Below are positions 46,420 to 56,900 of a stretch of DNA of 64,000 nucleotides, piece after piece. The first letter of the stretch is position 1, and each line of letters begins with the position of its first letter. This stretch comes from Verrucomicrobiales bacterium (GTDB lineage Bacteria > Verrucomicrobiota > Verrucomicrobiia > Limisphaerales > UBA9464): NCBI GenBank assembly GCA_027488845.1, contig JAIYBC010000055.1, positions 141,301-205,300 on the forward strand, given 5' to 3'. The notes under the pieces were generated by a model that ran no database searches, was not told where the DNA came from, and saw only the letters and a program-made list of their open reading frames with translations. The translations under genes and the position numbers were made by a program.

Positions 46420-47475
46420 TCAGCGTCGGAACGGATTGGAAGCCTTCCCCTTCCTTCCCGAGGAGCCGCCGTCCGGTTTCGCGGGTTGGGTGGCTTCCTT
46501 CGTACCGAACGGATTCGCGTGGCCGAGCTTCTTCCGTGCGGTTCGACCCTCCGGAGTCCCCGGAGCGGCGGAGGCGGCGCCGGCCGGCAGCTCGACGACC
46601 GCCCAGACCACCAGCAGAAGGGTGGCGATGGGATGGCAACTGACCGCAACGAGGAAGAACGGCCAAGGGATCCAGAGCAGCCCGTAACCGACGACGGCCG
46701 CTGCGACGCAGAGGCTTGGGGTGACCGTCGATGCCAGGACCACGCGGGCCGCTCCTCCCGCGGTCACTCCGCGTCCGAGGATCCAACCCAACAGCCAGGC
46801 GGGCAGGGTCAGCACCGCCGCCAGTGCGATAGCCACGATGGCCGCAGCGATCCCGCCGCCGATTCCCAGGGCGAGCAGCAGGGGGCGCTTCCAAGCTCCC
46901 CATCCCGCGACCGCGTCCCGACGATCCAGGGAAAGGTTCCATTCCGCGGGCCATGGGAACGCGACGAAGCCGGCGATCCCGGAAAGTCGGCACTCCGTCC
47001 GCCAGAGTTCCAGCTGGAGGTCTGCTATCCGCCCCGTCGAGGCCGGGGAGTCGGTCCGCAGCGCGATCGCAAACCTCGGGGCTTCGGAGAGGATGCGGGA
47101 CGGGTCCCCCTTCCAGTCGAGGGATCCGTTCCGAAGCTGGACCGGTGAGTCCGGGAAGGATTCGGCCGCGGCCGCGACCACCGGCCACCACGCCGACCAG
47201 AGCAACCAAGCCAGGGACAGTCCCGCCAACCCGCACGAAAGAAGGACCCAGGAACCCACCCTCCATGTCGGGGCGGCTGCAAAGGCACCGATCCCGGAAC
47301 CGGTGAAGGGCTGCCAGGCCCCGAGCCGGTTCCAGGGTCGGGACGTGCCATTCCCTTCGGCCGGCGAGGTCTTGGGCGTTTCGTCCACGAGGGGAGATTC
47401 AACCGGAACGGCTGCCGACGGCAATCCGTCCCCTCGGGCGATTTCCCATTTGCCCGGATCACCGGTCCACCACAA
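46420..47475 (-). CDS. Polytopic membrane protein of unknown function
   Basis: 351 residues with about five transmembrane helices ('VLLSCGLAGLSLAWLLW', 'LLLALGIGGGIAAAIVAIALAA', 'LCVAAAVVGYGLLWI', 'ATLLLVVWAVVELPA'), an outer loop after helix 1 ('DSPVQLRNGSLDWKGDPSRIL') and a basic C-terminus ('KGKASNPFRR'). The layout distantly resembles Yip1/DUF1189 proteins. Start is uncertain; 47475 is the longest. Divergent from the DUF1080 gene. Confidence 0.55.
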   Translation of the reverse strand: MWWTGDPGKWEIARGDGLPSAAVPVESPLVDETPKTSPAEGNGTSRPWNRLGAWQPFTGSGIGAFAAAPTWRVGSWVLLSCGLAGLSLAWLLWSAWWPVVAAAAESFPDSPVQLRNGSLDWKGDPSRILSEAPRFAIALRTDSPASTGRIADLQLELWRTECRLSGIAGFVAFPWPAEWNLSLDRRDAVAGWGAWKRPLLLALGIGGGIAAAIVAIALAAVLTLPAWLLGWILGRGVTAGGAARVVLASTVTPSLCVAAAVVGYGLLWIPWPFFLVAVSCHPIATLLLVVWAVVELPAGAASAAPGTPEGRTARKKLGHANPFGTKEATQPAKPDGGSSGRKGKASNPFRR

Positions 47476-47509
47476 CCTCGGCTGTTGTCAGTTCAAATCC
47501 GATCCGACC

Positions 47510-48211
47510 ATGAAATCCTCCCATTTGCTTCGAATTTCCGCGTTGGCGCTGCTCGCCGGATGCGCCTCCCAGTCTGGCAGTCCCACCGCCAAGAGCGTCC
47601 AGGTGGCCCCGTCGACCTCGGCGGCCGGAGTCCTCGGTTCCGTGGACAGCGAAGGTTTCACCCTCATCTCGGACGGTTCCTGGACCGGATGGAGGGTCAA
47701 TGAGAACTCCAAGGCCTGGACCACCGTCGACGGTGCGTTCCGCGCCCAGGGCGATCGGTCCCACAACTTCTACTACGGCCCTCTGGCCCCGTTTAAGGAC
47801 TTCGAGCTGAAGGTCGACGTCCTCACCGAGCCCGGTTCCAACGGCGGCATCTACATCCACACCAAGTACCTCGACACCGGTTGGCCTTGGGGCGGATACG
47901 AGACCCAGGTGAACCAGACGCAGGGTGACTGGCGGAAGTCCGGCAGCGTCTACTCCGTCCAGGACGTCAAGGAGGACAAGCTCAAGGGCGTGGTGCAGGA
48001 CAACCAGTGGTACACCCATCACGTCGTGGTGAAGGGCAACAACATCAAGATCTACCTGAACGGCACCCTGGTGAACGACTTCACCGAGGAGGCCGGCCGC
48101 CAGCCCGGCAAGGATTTCGAACGCAAGCTCAACGCCGGAACGATCGCTCTCCAGGCCCACGACCCGAAGTCGGTGGTGTTCTACAAGAACATCCGGGTCA
48201 AGAAGCTCTGA
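47510..48211 (+). CDS. DUF1080 lipoprotein (3-keto-disaccharide hydrolase family)
   Basis: 233 residues. Lipobox 'LLAGCAS' after a short signal, then the DUF1080 lectin-like jelly roll ('GFTLISDGSWTGWRVNEN', 'FKDFELKVDVLTEPGSNGGIYIHTKY', 'WYTHHVVVKGNNIKIYLNGTLVNDFTE', 'GTIALQAHDPKSVVFYKNIRVKKL'). Very abundant in Verrucomicrobia and Planctomycetes; members hydrolyse 3-keto-glycosides. Surface-exposed location is predicted by the lipid anchor. Confidence 0.88.
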   Translation: MKSSHLLRISALALLAGCASQSGSPTAKSVQVAPSTSAAGVLGSVDSEGFTLISDGSWTGWRVNENSKAWTTVDGAFRAQGDRSHNFYYGPLAPFKDFELKVDVLTEPGSNGGIYIHTKYLDTGWPWGGYETQVNQTQGDWRKSGSVYSVQDVKEDKLKGVVQDNQWYTHHVVVKGNNIKIYLNGTLVNDFTEEAGRQPGKDFERKLNAGTIALQAHDPKSVVFYKNIRVKKL

Positions 48212-48252
48212 ACCGAACGGTTTCCGGGAAACGTTCCCGGGCCCCGAAGCAG
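48092..48252 (+). terminator. Intrinsic terminator after DUF1080 gene (see 48252-48292 region)
   Basis: The stem GGCCGGGC (48252-48259) pairs with GCCCGGCC (48279-48286), with an inner CCGCGG palindrome, followed by TTGTTTCC. The end coordinate intended is 48292; it lies about 40 bp past the DUF1080 stop and separates it from the heme cluster. Confidence 0.5.
48225..48241. other. Small hairpin just after the DUF1080 stop
   Basis: CCGGGAA-ACG-TTCCCGG, a 7-bp stem with a 3-nt loop, 14 bp beyond the stop. Together with the larger GC-rich hairpin that follows it, it probably shapes the transcript end. Confidence 0.5.
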
Positions 48253-48311
48253 GCCGGGCGGCCGCGGTTCCGCGGTTTGCCCGGCCTTGTTTCCCCGTCA
48301 ACCTTCCTCCG

Positions 48312-49157
48312 GTGGACTTCCCGTCAGACAGGATGCTGTTCGCGGCCGCTGTGGCGCTCTACGCCGCTGCGGCGGTTTTCGCCGTCTCGCTCTGGCGACG
48401 CGGATTCCGGGACGAGTCCAAGCCGATCTTCGTCCTGATGCTGGCCGGCCTCGTCCTCCATACCGGGGCCATGTTCCGCCGGGGCTTCTCGCTCGACCGC
48501 TGTCCGATCACGAACCTCTTCGAGGCGACGATGTTCGTGGGTTGGACCATCTCCGCAGCCTACTCCGTGATTGGCGGATTCCGTCGTCTCCGTTTCCTCG
48601 GCGCGTTTGCGGCGCCGCTTCTGACGGTGCTGGGTGTTTTCGCCCTGATGCCGGCACTGGACCGGAACCGTGGGCTGCATCCGGACTTCTCCGCCGGCTG
48701 GGGACCGGTCCACGCGGCGCTGGTTCTCCTCGCCTACGGTTCCTTCGGCCTCGGCTCCGTCGCTTCGGGAATGTACCTGCGTCAGGAGCACAACCTGCGG
48801 TTCAACAAGTCGCAGGCCCTTTTCGCCCTCCTGCCGCCGATCGCCCGGCTGGAACTCACCGTCACCCGTCTTCTCTGGGTGGGGCTCGCACTGCTTTCGG
48901 CCGGCCTGTTCACCGGGTCGCTGTACCTCCGCCAGGCCCGCGGCGCCTGGTTCGTCCCGGACCCCTTCGTGGTCTATTCGGTTGCCACCTGGCTCGTCTA
49001 TGGAGGCCTGCTCATCGGGGCGTGGAGGTTCCACCAGCGAGGCCGGAGATTGGCCTGGGGCGCACTGCTGGGCTTCGCCGTGCTCATGCTCACCTTCTGG
49101 GGTGTGTACCTGCTCTCCGACATGCACAACCGGGGAGCCAACCCCGCGAACCTCTGA
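48312..49157 (+). CDS. CcsA/HemX-type membrane protein preceding hemA
   Basis: 281 residues, about eight transmembrane helices, of the cytochrome c assembly (CcsA/CcmC-like) fold; 'GWGPVHAALVLLAYGSFGLGSVASGMYL' is the family core with a His. It lacks the full heme-handling WWD motif, and its position directly before hemA with a 1-bp TGATG overlap fits the HemX branch, which modulates glutamyl-tRNA reductase levels in Bacillus. GTG start at 48312; ATG 48333 is the alternative. A role in c-type cytochrome assembly remains possible. Confidence 0.75.
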   Translation: MDFPSDRMLFAAAVALYAAAAVFAVSLWRRGFRDESKPIFVLMLAGLVLHTGAMFRRGFSLDRCPITNLFEATMFVGWTISAAYSVIGGFRRLRFLGAFAAPLLTVLGVFALMPALDRNRGLHPDFSAGWGPVHAALVLLAYGSFGLGSVASGMYLRQEHNLRFNKSQALFALLPPIARLELTVTRLLWVGLALLSAGLFTGSLYLRQARGAWFVPDPFVVYSVATWLVYGGLLIGAWRFHQRGRRLAWGALLGFAVLMLTFWGVYLLSDMHNRGANPANL

Positions 49158-50203
49158 TGCCCCTCGTCGTCGCCGGCACCAGCCACCGCTGCGCCTCCGT
49201 GGATGTCCGCGAGAGGTTGGCTTTCGCGGAAGCCGACCTCGTTCCCGCCGCCGCCCGGCTCCGTGCCGCGGGCATCGTGAACGAGGCGGTCGTGGTCTCC
49301 ACCTGCAACCGCGTGGAGATCTACGGCGCCGGCACGGGCGACGCCGCGGCGGTCGCCCGCAACGTCCGCGCGTTCCTCGCCGCCGACAGGGCTTTCGCCG
49401 CGGACATCGTACCGGTGACCTACCTCCATTCCGGTGCGGCTGCGCTCGAACACCTCTTCCGGGTCGTCTCCGGCCTCGACTCCCTGGTGCTGGGCGAGAC
49501 CGAGATCCTGGGCCAGGTGAAGAAGGCCTATTCGGCCGCCTTGGCCGGGGGCCACACCGGCGGTGAGCTGAACCGCGTCTTCCAGAAGGCGTTCAACGTG
49601 GCCAAGCGCCTCCGGACGGAGACCCAGATCCAACGCGGCAACACCAGCGTCGCCTCGGTGGCCGTGGAACTCGCCGAACGGATCTTCGATTCGTTGTCCG
49701 GCCATGACGTGCTGGTGGTGGGTGCGGGCGACACCAGCGAGAAGACCGCACGGGCCCTGCGCAGCCGCGGCGCCCGCAGCATCCTCGTCTCCAACCGCAC
49801 CTTCGACCGGGCCGCTGCCTTGGCGGAGGAGTTGGGCGGGACCGCCATCCGTTTCGAGGACTGGGAGAAGGCCTTCTCCCGGGTGGACATCGTGGTCAGC
49901 GCCACCGGCGCCCCGCACTACATCCTCGACCGCCCGCGCCTCGAGAGGCTGCTGCAGGTCCGAGGACGTCGGCCGCTGCTCCTGGTCGACCTCGCGGTGC
50001 CGCGCGACATCGACCCGGTCGTCGCCGGACTGCGGGACGTCTATCTCGCCAATGTCGACGACCTCCAGGCGGTCGCCGATACCGCGGCCCAGCAGCGCCG
50101 CGAGGAGCTGGCGCGGTGCGAGGAGATGATCCGCCAGACCGCGGCCGAGTTCTCGGAGGGACGTCGCTTCGGTCCCTTCGGCGTCCGTTCACCGGCTTCC
50201 TGA
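49157..50203 (+). CDS. hemA: Glutamyl-tRNA reductase
   Basis: 348 residues. Reduces glutamyl-tRNA(Glu) to glutamate-1-semialdehyde, first committed step of C5 tetrapyrrole synthesis. Catalytic Cys50 in 'STCNRVEIY', 'SGLDSLVLGETEILGQVKKAY', the NADPH domain 'DVLVVGAGDTSEKTARAL', 'VSNRTFDRA' and 'LVDLAVPRDIDP'. The C-terminal dimerisation helix is short: the protein stops after 'RREELARCEEMIRQTAAEF', about 70-90 residues less than typical homologues. Starts on TGATG with the HemX-like gene; hemC follows 9 bp later. Confidence 0.95.
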   Translation: MPLVVAGTSHRCASVDVRERLAFAEADLVPAAARLRAAGIVNEAVVVSTCNRVEIYGAGTGDAAAVARNVRAFLAADRAFAADIVPVTYLHSGAAALEHLFRVVSGLDSLVLGETEILGQVKKAYSAALAGGHTGGELNRVFQKAFNVAKRLRTETQIQRGNTSVASVAVELAERIFDSLSGHDVLVVGAGDTSEKTARALRSRGARSILVSNRTFDRAAALAEELGGTAIRFEDWEKAFSRVDIVVSATGAPHYILDRPRLERLLQVRGRRPLLLVDLAVPRDIDPVVAGLRDVYLANVDDLQAVADTAAQQRREELARCEEMIRQTAAEFSEGRRFGPFGVRSPAS

Positions 50204-50212
50204 ATTCCATCC

Positions 50213-51265
50213 ATGTCACTCGACCGACCCGTGGTCGTCGCGACCCGGGGCAGCGCCCTGGCGCTGGCCCAATCCAAACAGATCCTCGGCCATCTCGAGA
50301 TGGCCTTCCCCGCCATCGAGTTCCGCCTCGAGGTCGTCCGCACCACCGGCGACCACCTCCAGAGCGCGTCGCTCGCGAATCCGGACGCGGCCTTGCCCAA
50401 GGGACTCTTCACCAAGGAACTCGAAGTCGCCCTCCTGGAAGGCAAGGCGGACCTGGCGGTGCACAGCCTCAAGGATCTTCCCACCGAACTGCCGGAGGGC
50501 CTGACGATCGGGGCGGTCGGACCGCGGGCGGACGTCCGCGACGTGCTGCTCTATCGGGACCGCCGTCGGGTGGAAAGTGAGCGTCGGGCGGACGCGGAGT
50601 GGCGGCCCGGCATGAAGGAGAGGACCGGATTCGATCCCCACCTGTCCCTTGAGGAACTTCCGGAGGGCGCGGTGGTGGCCACGAGCAGCACCCGTCGTGC
50701 GGCGTTGCTGCAGCACCGGCGTCCGGACGTCCAGGTCGTCCCGATCCGCGGCAATGTGGGCACTCGCCTCCGGAAGCTCATGGAGGACGACGCGATCGAC
50801 GCGACGCTCTTGGCCGCCGCTGGTCTGTCGAGGTTGATGCTCGACCTCGATCCGCGTGGCGCCCTCCGGGTGGACCCGCGACTGGGACCCAGGGCGCGGG
50901 CTTCGGTCGAGGCCCCGCCTGAAGGCATCCTCGCCTCCATCCTCGAGCCCAACGAGATGATCCCCGCGGTGGGGCAGGGGGCGGTCGCGATGGAGATCCG
51001 CAGCGCCGATCCCGAGATCCTCGAACTGGTCTCCGTTCTCGACCACTTCAACACCCGCCAGGCGGTCACGGCGGAGAGGACCTTCCTCCGAGCCTTCGGC
51101 GGCGGTTGCCAGAGTCCCGTGGCCGGATACGCCCGCGTCCTCGGCCACCAATTGGAGCTTTCGGTCGCGGCGTTCACCGACGGCCGGGCCCGCTTCGCCT
51201 GCCTGCGCGCCCCGGTCCGCGAGGCGGAACGGCTCGGGCGCGAGGCGGCGGATGCCGTCCGCTGA
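50213..51265 (+). CDS. hemC: Porphobilinogen deaminase (hydroxymethylbilane synthase)
   Basis: 350 residues. Joins four porphobilinogens into hydroxymethylbilane. 'ATRGSALALAQSK', 'HSLKDLPTELPEG', 'STRRAALLQHRRPDVQVVPIRGNVGTRLRKL', 'GQGAVAMEIRSAD' and the cofactor-attachment Cys299 in 'FGGGCQSPVAGYA'. Slightly longer than the usual ~310 because of an insert near 110-145 ('RRRVESERRADAEWRPGMKER'). It lies 9 bp after hemA in the same operon. Confidence 0.97.
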   Translation: MSLDRPVVVATRGSALALAQSKQILGHLEMAFPAIEFRLEVVRTTGDHLQSASLANPDAALPKGLFTKELEVALLEGKADLAVHSLKDLPTELPEGLTIGAVGPRADVRDVLLYRDRRRVESERRADAEWRPGMKERTGFDPHLSLEELPEGAVVATSSTRRAALLQHRRPDVQVVPIRGNVGTRLRKLMEDDAIDATLLAAAGLSRLMLDLDPRGALRVDPRLGPRARASVEAPPEGILASILEPNEMIPAVGQGAVAMEIRSADPEILELVSVLDHFNTRQAVTAERTFLRAFGGGCQSPVAGYARVLGHQLELSVAAFTDGRARFACLRAPVREAERLGREAADAVR

Positions 51266-51349
51266 CCGAAACCGGCCCGCGGCGGCGGCTGGAATTGTCC
51301 CCGCGCTGCGGTGTTTGCCTGAAGGTCGGAATCTGTTCCGATTCGGCCG

Positions 51350-52120
51350 GTGAACGCCTCCGCCTTCATTCCGTTTGTCCACGAGCTCACAGAAGCCAGT
51401 GCCCAGGTGATCCGGCCCTATTACGGCGCCTGGGACATGGGACTGGAACTCAAGGGCGACTCCTCGCCGGTGACCCTCGCCGACCGCGGCGCCGAGAAGG
51501 TGATGCGCGAGATGATCCAGGCCCGTTTCCCCGACCATGGGATCGTCGGCGAGGAGTTCGGTACCGAGAAGGGGGACGCGGAGTTCGTCTGGGTGCTGGA
51601 TCCGGTGGACGGGACCAAGAGCTTCATCCTCAACGTGCCCCTCTTCGGCACGCTCATCGGGCTGTTGCACCGGGGCAAGCCGGTCTTGGGCTGCATCGAC
51701 CAGCCGATCCTCCGTCAACGGATGATCGGCGACGGCGAGACCACCACGCTCAACGGCCAACCGGTCCGGGTCCGCGCCTGCCCGAGGCTTTCGGAGGCGA
51801 CCATGCTGACCACGGATCCGCTGTTTCCGGCCAAGTACCAGAATGGACCCGGGTTCGACGCCTTGGCGAAATCCGTCCGGCTCTACCGGGGATTCAGCGA
51901 CTGCTACGGATATCTGATGCTGTGCTCGGGCTGGGTGGATGTGGTCGTCGATCCGATCATGAATCCCTGGGACCTGCTTCCCTTGGTTCCGGTGCTCAAG
52001 GGGGCCGGAGCCAGCCTCACCGACTGGCAGGGCCGGCCGGCCGACCACGCCGGCGCGACCTCCGCCATCGCCGCCACGCCGGGCATCCACGACGAGGTCG
52101 TCCGCCTGCTCAATTCCTGA
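51350..52120 (+). CDS. Inositol monophosphatase-family phosphatase (possibly HisN histidinol-phosphatase)
   Basis: 256 residues from a GTG. Mg-binding motifs: 'GEE' at 67-69, 'DPVDGTKSF' at 84-92 and 'NPWDLLP' near the C-terminus; all needed Asp/Glu are present. Family hydrolyses phosphate monoesters; the HisN branch has this length and 'KGDSSPVTLADRGAE'. Exact substrate uncertain (histidinol phosphate, inositol phosphate, or another). Separated from hemC by 84 bp. Confidence 0.85.
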   Translation: MNASAFIPFVHELTEASAQVIRPYYGAWDMGLELKGDSSPVTLADRGAEKVMREMIQARFPDHGIVGEEFGTEKGDAEFVWVLDPVDGTKSFILNVPLFGTLIGLLHRGKPVLGCIDQPILRQRMIGDGETTTLNGQPVRVRACPRLSEATMLTTDPLFPAKYQNGPGFDALAKSVRLYRGFSDCYGYLMLCSGWVDVVVDPIMNPWDLLPLVPVLKGAGASLTDWQGRPADHAGATSAIAATPGIHDEVVRLLNS

Positions 52121-52189
52121 ACCGCTGTTGGACGCAGCCGAAACGGAGGAATTCCGGCCCGCAATTTCCTGGGGGGCCGGACGTCCGTT

Positions 52190-53710
52190 TCAAGGTTTGC
52201 CCGACGCGGCCGCGCTCAGCTCGCGAAGGGCCGAATGCAGGATGCGCGCGGTCTCGGGCCCGACCGAGTTGACCTCGCCGTAGGGGGCTCCCTTGGCTCC
52301 GTAGTTGAAGGGCGCGACGGTGTCCCACTCGGACTTCGGGATGATGTAGCCGATCTCGTCGTTCGCGAGGCCGAATACGAACTTCACCTTGCCGGGCAGG
52401 AACTCCCGGATCGGTGGCACCTCCAGCGGCTCGATCCCGAAATCCCCGCCGTCGGTGCGGACGATCCCGCCGTTCACGATCTCCGGATAGATCTCCCCGG
52501 GAATCAGGGCCACGGAGACGTCCCCGATCCGCAGGAGCCCGACCTCCGAGCGCATCTTCATGAAGCCGGAATGGCCCCGGTCGAGAAGTCCGAGGAAGCC
52601 GGCGACGAGGAAACCCTTGTTCGCCAGGGGCAGGTCGAGCGTGCGGGCTTCGATACCCAAGGCCGCGGTCGAAACCGTCGGCACCGCATTGGTCGCGATG
52701 CGGTCGAGGATCTTCGCCGCGAGACTGTTCCCCAACGCGCGGGTCTTGTCGTGCGAAGGCGTCTTGAAGTCCTCGCCGAGGAACGGGTCGCGCACGGTGA
52801 CCGACGGATGGGTGGTCATCAGGCCACCCACGGCGCCGTTCACGAAAACGTGGATGCCGCCCAGGCCCGCCTTGCGGACGGTTCCGGAATAGCGGATTCC
52901 GGAACCGAGGGATTCCCGGATCACGCCGGGGAAGTCGGCGGTGATGTCGCGGTTGCCCGCCCACGGCGTCTCGGGGTGGTTTCCCCAGCCGACCACCGTG
53001 CCCACCGTCTTCCCGTCGGCGACCGATGTGAAGTGCAGCACCCGGAGGTCCGCATCGTACACTTCCGGTTTCCGGGTGTCGGTCACGAGGCCCTCCGGCG
53101 CGGTGCGGATCTCGTGGGCCGCCATGCGGACCTCCTGGAGCGACTTCACGGCGTCCGCGACCGCCGCGGCGGCATCCCTCAGGACACGGTTCCGGTACTC
53201 CGGATCGATGCCGGAGTGGAGGACGTCCGGTCCCCAGAGCCCCATCAGGTCCGGTGTGGAATGGTTGTGCGTGGAACAGAGCGTGACGTGGTCGAGACGG
53301 AGTTCCGCCGGCAGCGATTTGCGCAACCGGACCACGTCGTCGTGGAAGATGCCGATGGAGTCGATGGAGACGACCGCCAGCCGGTGGTGTCCGTCGTCGA
53401 GGGCGATCGCCACCGCCATCAGCGGGTCGTGGACGTTGGTCGCGGATCTTCCCTGGCTGAAGCCGGCGAGCCAGACGGGCTTGGACGGATCGGAGACGTC
53501 GGGCGTGATGTCGCGTTGTCCGAATCCGGCCCGCAGGGGCTTTGGATCAGCCGGAGCCGGGATGTGCAGATCGGCCCGGTAGCCTGGATGACGGTCACGG
53601 GTCATCCAGAGGAACCGCGAGATCATCCCGAGGACGAGCAGGGTCAGGAGGATTCCGAGAAGCCGGAGAAGCTTCCTCCAAAGGGGAAGGGAACCATCGG
53701 GGCGCGACAT
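52190..53710 (-). CDS. Neutral/alkaline non-lysosomal ceramidase-like protein, membrane-anchored
   Basis: 506 residues with an N-terminal transmembrane segment ('LLRLLGILLTLLVLGMISRFLW'). The N-terminal ceramidase-like core shows 'LRAGFGQRDITPD', 'STHNHSTPDLMGLWG' and 'NGAVGGLMTTHPSVTV', the metal- and substrate-site regions of this family, which cleaves N-acyl or related bonds. Substrate in this lineage is unknown and need not be ceramide. Isolated gene, convergent with the IMPase. Confidence 0.83.
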   Translation of the reverse strand: MSRPDGSLPLWRKLLRLLGILLTLLVLGMISRFLWMTRDRHPGYRADLHIPAPADPKPLRAGFGQRDITPDVSDPSKPVWLAGFSQGRSATNVHDPLMAVAIALDDGHHRLAVVSIDSIGIFHDDVVRLRKSLPAELRLDHVTLCSTHNHSTPDLMGLWGPDVLHSGIDPEYRNRVLRDAAAAVADAVKSLQEVRMAAHEIRTAPEGLVTDTRKPEVYDADLRVLHFTSVADGKTVGTVVGWGNHPETPWAGNRDITADFPGVIRESLGSGIRYSGTVRKAGLGGIHVFVNGAVGGLMTTHPSVTVRDPFLGEDFKTPSHDKTRALGNSLAAKILDRIATNAVPTVSTAALGIEARTLDLPLANKGFLVAGFLGLLDRGHSGFMKMRSEVGLLRIGDVSVALIPGEIYPEIVNGGIVRTDGGDFGIEPLEVPPIREFLPGKVKFVFGLANDEIGYIIPKSEWDTVAPFNYGAKGAPYGEVNSVGPETARILHSALRELSAAASGKP

Positions 53711-53931
53711 GGTGGAAGGCTAGCGGTCACCGGATCGGCGCGGCACTGAAATCGGCGTCCGGCGGACTCGTCGGGTCCGGTGGTTAGTCTGGAGTCCCCG
53801 GGGCTGGATCGGCTAGGAATGGCGCTCATCCGAAATCCGTGACCCCCAATCCGACATCCACCGTGAAGCCGTCAGGCCGAAGTCTGTTCGCGTTGGGGCG
53901 GAACCGCGCACACCTGCTGGCATGGATTCCG

Positions 53932-56900
53932 ATGCGGTCCGTCCGGTTGCTGTTGTCCTGGGTTTGGTTCGCGTCTTGCGGAACCCGGGCCGTCGGTGCC
54001 TTGGTGCCGTTGGAGCTGGGTGACGAGTACACGATCCGCAGCTATTCGGTGGACGAAGGGCTGCCGCAGAACTCGGTCACGCGGATCACGCAGACGCCAG
54101 ACGGCCACCTCTGGTTCTCCACCTACCGCGGGCTGGTCCGCTTCGACGGCGTGCGGTTCACCGTCTTCGACCGCTCGAACTCGCGGGTCATCGACGGCCA
54201 GGATTCGGTGAACACCTTCTTCAAGGACTCGAAGGGCCGCATCACGGTGGAGTTCAAGGGTGGCCAGTTGGTCTGGGTGCAGGATGGCGTGCTGACGCGG
54301 GGACTCGAGTACGGGTTGCCCAAGCAGTTCCCGAGCATCCGCGGCGAGTCCCCGGATGGTCGGCGGTACTTCGAGAACCCTTCCACCGGGACCTGGTACG
54401 CGGAAACGGAGGACGGACGCTACGAGGAGACCCGCCCGATCTGGGCCGACGGAAAGCGGCTGGTCGATCTCACCAGCCTCCACATCCAGGAAGGTGGGAT
54501 CCCGTGGCTCCGCCTGGACGGGCGGTGGGTTCAGGTCGTGCTCGATGAACTGGTCCGTTTGGTCCCGGGACCCAGCGGCAAGGTCCGGAAGTTGGTCCAG
54601 GCGGTGGCGTCCCGCGAAGGTGGCGCCTGGCTGGTTTCCGACTGGGGCATCCACCGCATCAGGGACGGACGCTTCCTTGCCGAGATCCCGTTCCCAGAGC
54701 CGATCGGCGACAGTTCCGCGGGCCTGGAGGACCGGGATGGCAATCTCTGGATCGGGAGTTGGGTGCAGGGGTTGTGGCGGTGTTCGCCCGACGGCGGGAT
54801 CCAACGCTTCGCGCTCGACCGGGGCGCCCCATCGGAGCCGGTGCGGTCCCTGTACGAGGATTCCGAGGGCAACATCTGGATGGGCATGGAAGGCAGCGGG
54901 CTTCATCGGCTGCGCCGCCGGGCGTTCAGGACCGCGAGGACCGGTTCCGACGCCGCATCCAGCATCACCCGTTCGGTGGCCGAGGACTCAAGGGGCCGCA
55001 TCTGGTTCGCAGGCCAGGAGGGCGTCTCGGTGGTCGACCCGACTGCGGGCGCAAAGCCCCGGCTGATCCTGGAGCAGGCCCTGTCCCGAAGCGTCCTGTT
55101 CGATTCGGCCGGCACGACCTGGGTCGGCACCTACAGCGGAATGATCCACCGACTCGACGCCGAATGGCGACTCCGTCCGGATCTCCTCGAGATGGAGGAA
55201 CGGCGCAATGTGGCCGTGCTCTTCGAGGAGCCTGGCGTCGGGATCTGGGTGGGACGCGAAGACGGTCTTTCCCGGGTCGTCGGAAACCGGCTGATGCGCG
55301 TGCCGCTGCCGGTTTCCCAGGAGGTCTCGGGCGTCCGGGCGATGGCGTTGGATTCGCGGAACCGCCTATGGCTGGGACTCGACGGGGGCGGGCTCCTGGT
55401 CAGGGAATCGGGTTCCTGGTCCCGGATTCCGCTGCCTGGGCTGCCCGAGCGGCTCACGGTTTCGGCCCTGCTCGTCGACTCGGACCAGACGGTCTGGGTG
55501 GCGATCGCCGCAGGCGGCCTGGTGCGGATCCGGGACGGGCAGGCCAAGCGGCTCCAGCCCGGCGAAGCAGGGCTGCCCAAATGGCCGTCCAGCCTCGAGG
55601 AGGACCGCCACGGACATCTCTGGATCGGATCCAGCGACGGCGTGTACCGGGTGGATCGGGCGATCTTGAACGGCTGGGCCGATGGGGTCGAGGTGACGGG
55701 GGTGCCGCGCCGGTTCGGTCGCGAGGACGGGATGGAGACCAGCGAGTGTTCCGCGGGCATCCAGCCTTCGGTGGTCCGCAGCCGAGGCGGGCAGATCTGG
55801 TTCGCCACCTTCGGCGGGGTGGCGGTGGTCGATCCGGACCGTCTCCCGCCTTCACCTTCGCCGCCTCGTGCTCAGGTCGAGGTGCTCGAGTACGGCGGCT
55901 CGCGTCGGCAAACCGTCTTCCTGAGCGGCGACGCCGATCGCGTCGACAGACCCGGCGTGCCTCCCATCGAGATCCCCACAGGAAGCCAATCCGTTGAGCT
56001 GCGGTACACGGCCCCGCGATTCATGGGGGCGGAGCAGGTCCGGTTCCGCTACCGCCTCGCCGGGCTGGAGTCGGAGTGGAATCCGGCCGGATCCCGGCGT
56101 GTCGCCTCGTTCCAAGGGCTGCCGCCGGGCGACTACCGATTCGAGGTGGCGGCCTGCAACGAGGATGGCGTCTGGGGACCTCCAAGCCACGGGGTGGAAT
56201 TCCGGATCCTGCCACGCTTCCACCAGACGTGGTGGTTCCGCGGCGGCATGGTCTTGGCGCTGCTCGGCCTGGCCGCCGCCGCCTACAAGGCCCGCATCCG
56301 CGGCTTCACTCGCGAGAACCTCGCCCGGAAGGCCTTTTCCCAGCGCCTCATCGATTCCCAGGAGGCCGAGCGGCAACGGATCGCCCGGGAACTCCACGAC
56401 AGCCTCGGCCAGAACCTGCTGGTCATCCGGAACCGCCTCGCCCTCGCGCAACAGCACCTCGGCAACCCGGATCGGGTCGCGGAACAGCTCCGCGAGGCGG
56501 CCGACGTCACCTCGGGTTCCGTCCGCGAGGTCCGCGAGATCTCGCAGAACCTGCGCCCTTTCCAACTGGATGAACTCGGCCTCGAACGCGCCTTGTCCGC
56601 CAGCCTGCAACGGATCGCCTCTTCCAGCGCCATCCAGATCCGTTGGAGCCTCTCCGGGGTCGGCGAACACATCCCGCGGGAACTTGGGATCCACCTCTTC
56701 CGGATCGTCCAGGAATGCGTCAACAACGTGGTGAAACACTCCCATGCCGCCACCTGCGAGGTCCTGGTCAGCCGGGAACCCGGCCGCGTCGTGGTGGAGA
56801 TCGTCGACGACGGATGCGGCTTCGATCTGGAACAGACCGAGTACGACCGCGCCATCGGCGGGGGAAACGGCCTTTCCAACATCCGGGAACGTGCCCGCCT

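Noticed and set aside
48252-48292. Coordinate note: the terminator after the DUF1080 gene
   Set aside because: Not rejected as a feature; this entry gives its correct span, because the feature entry carries a wrong end value (48092). The hairpin is 48252-48286 with its T-rich tail to 48292, plus strand.
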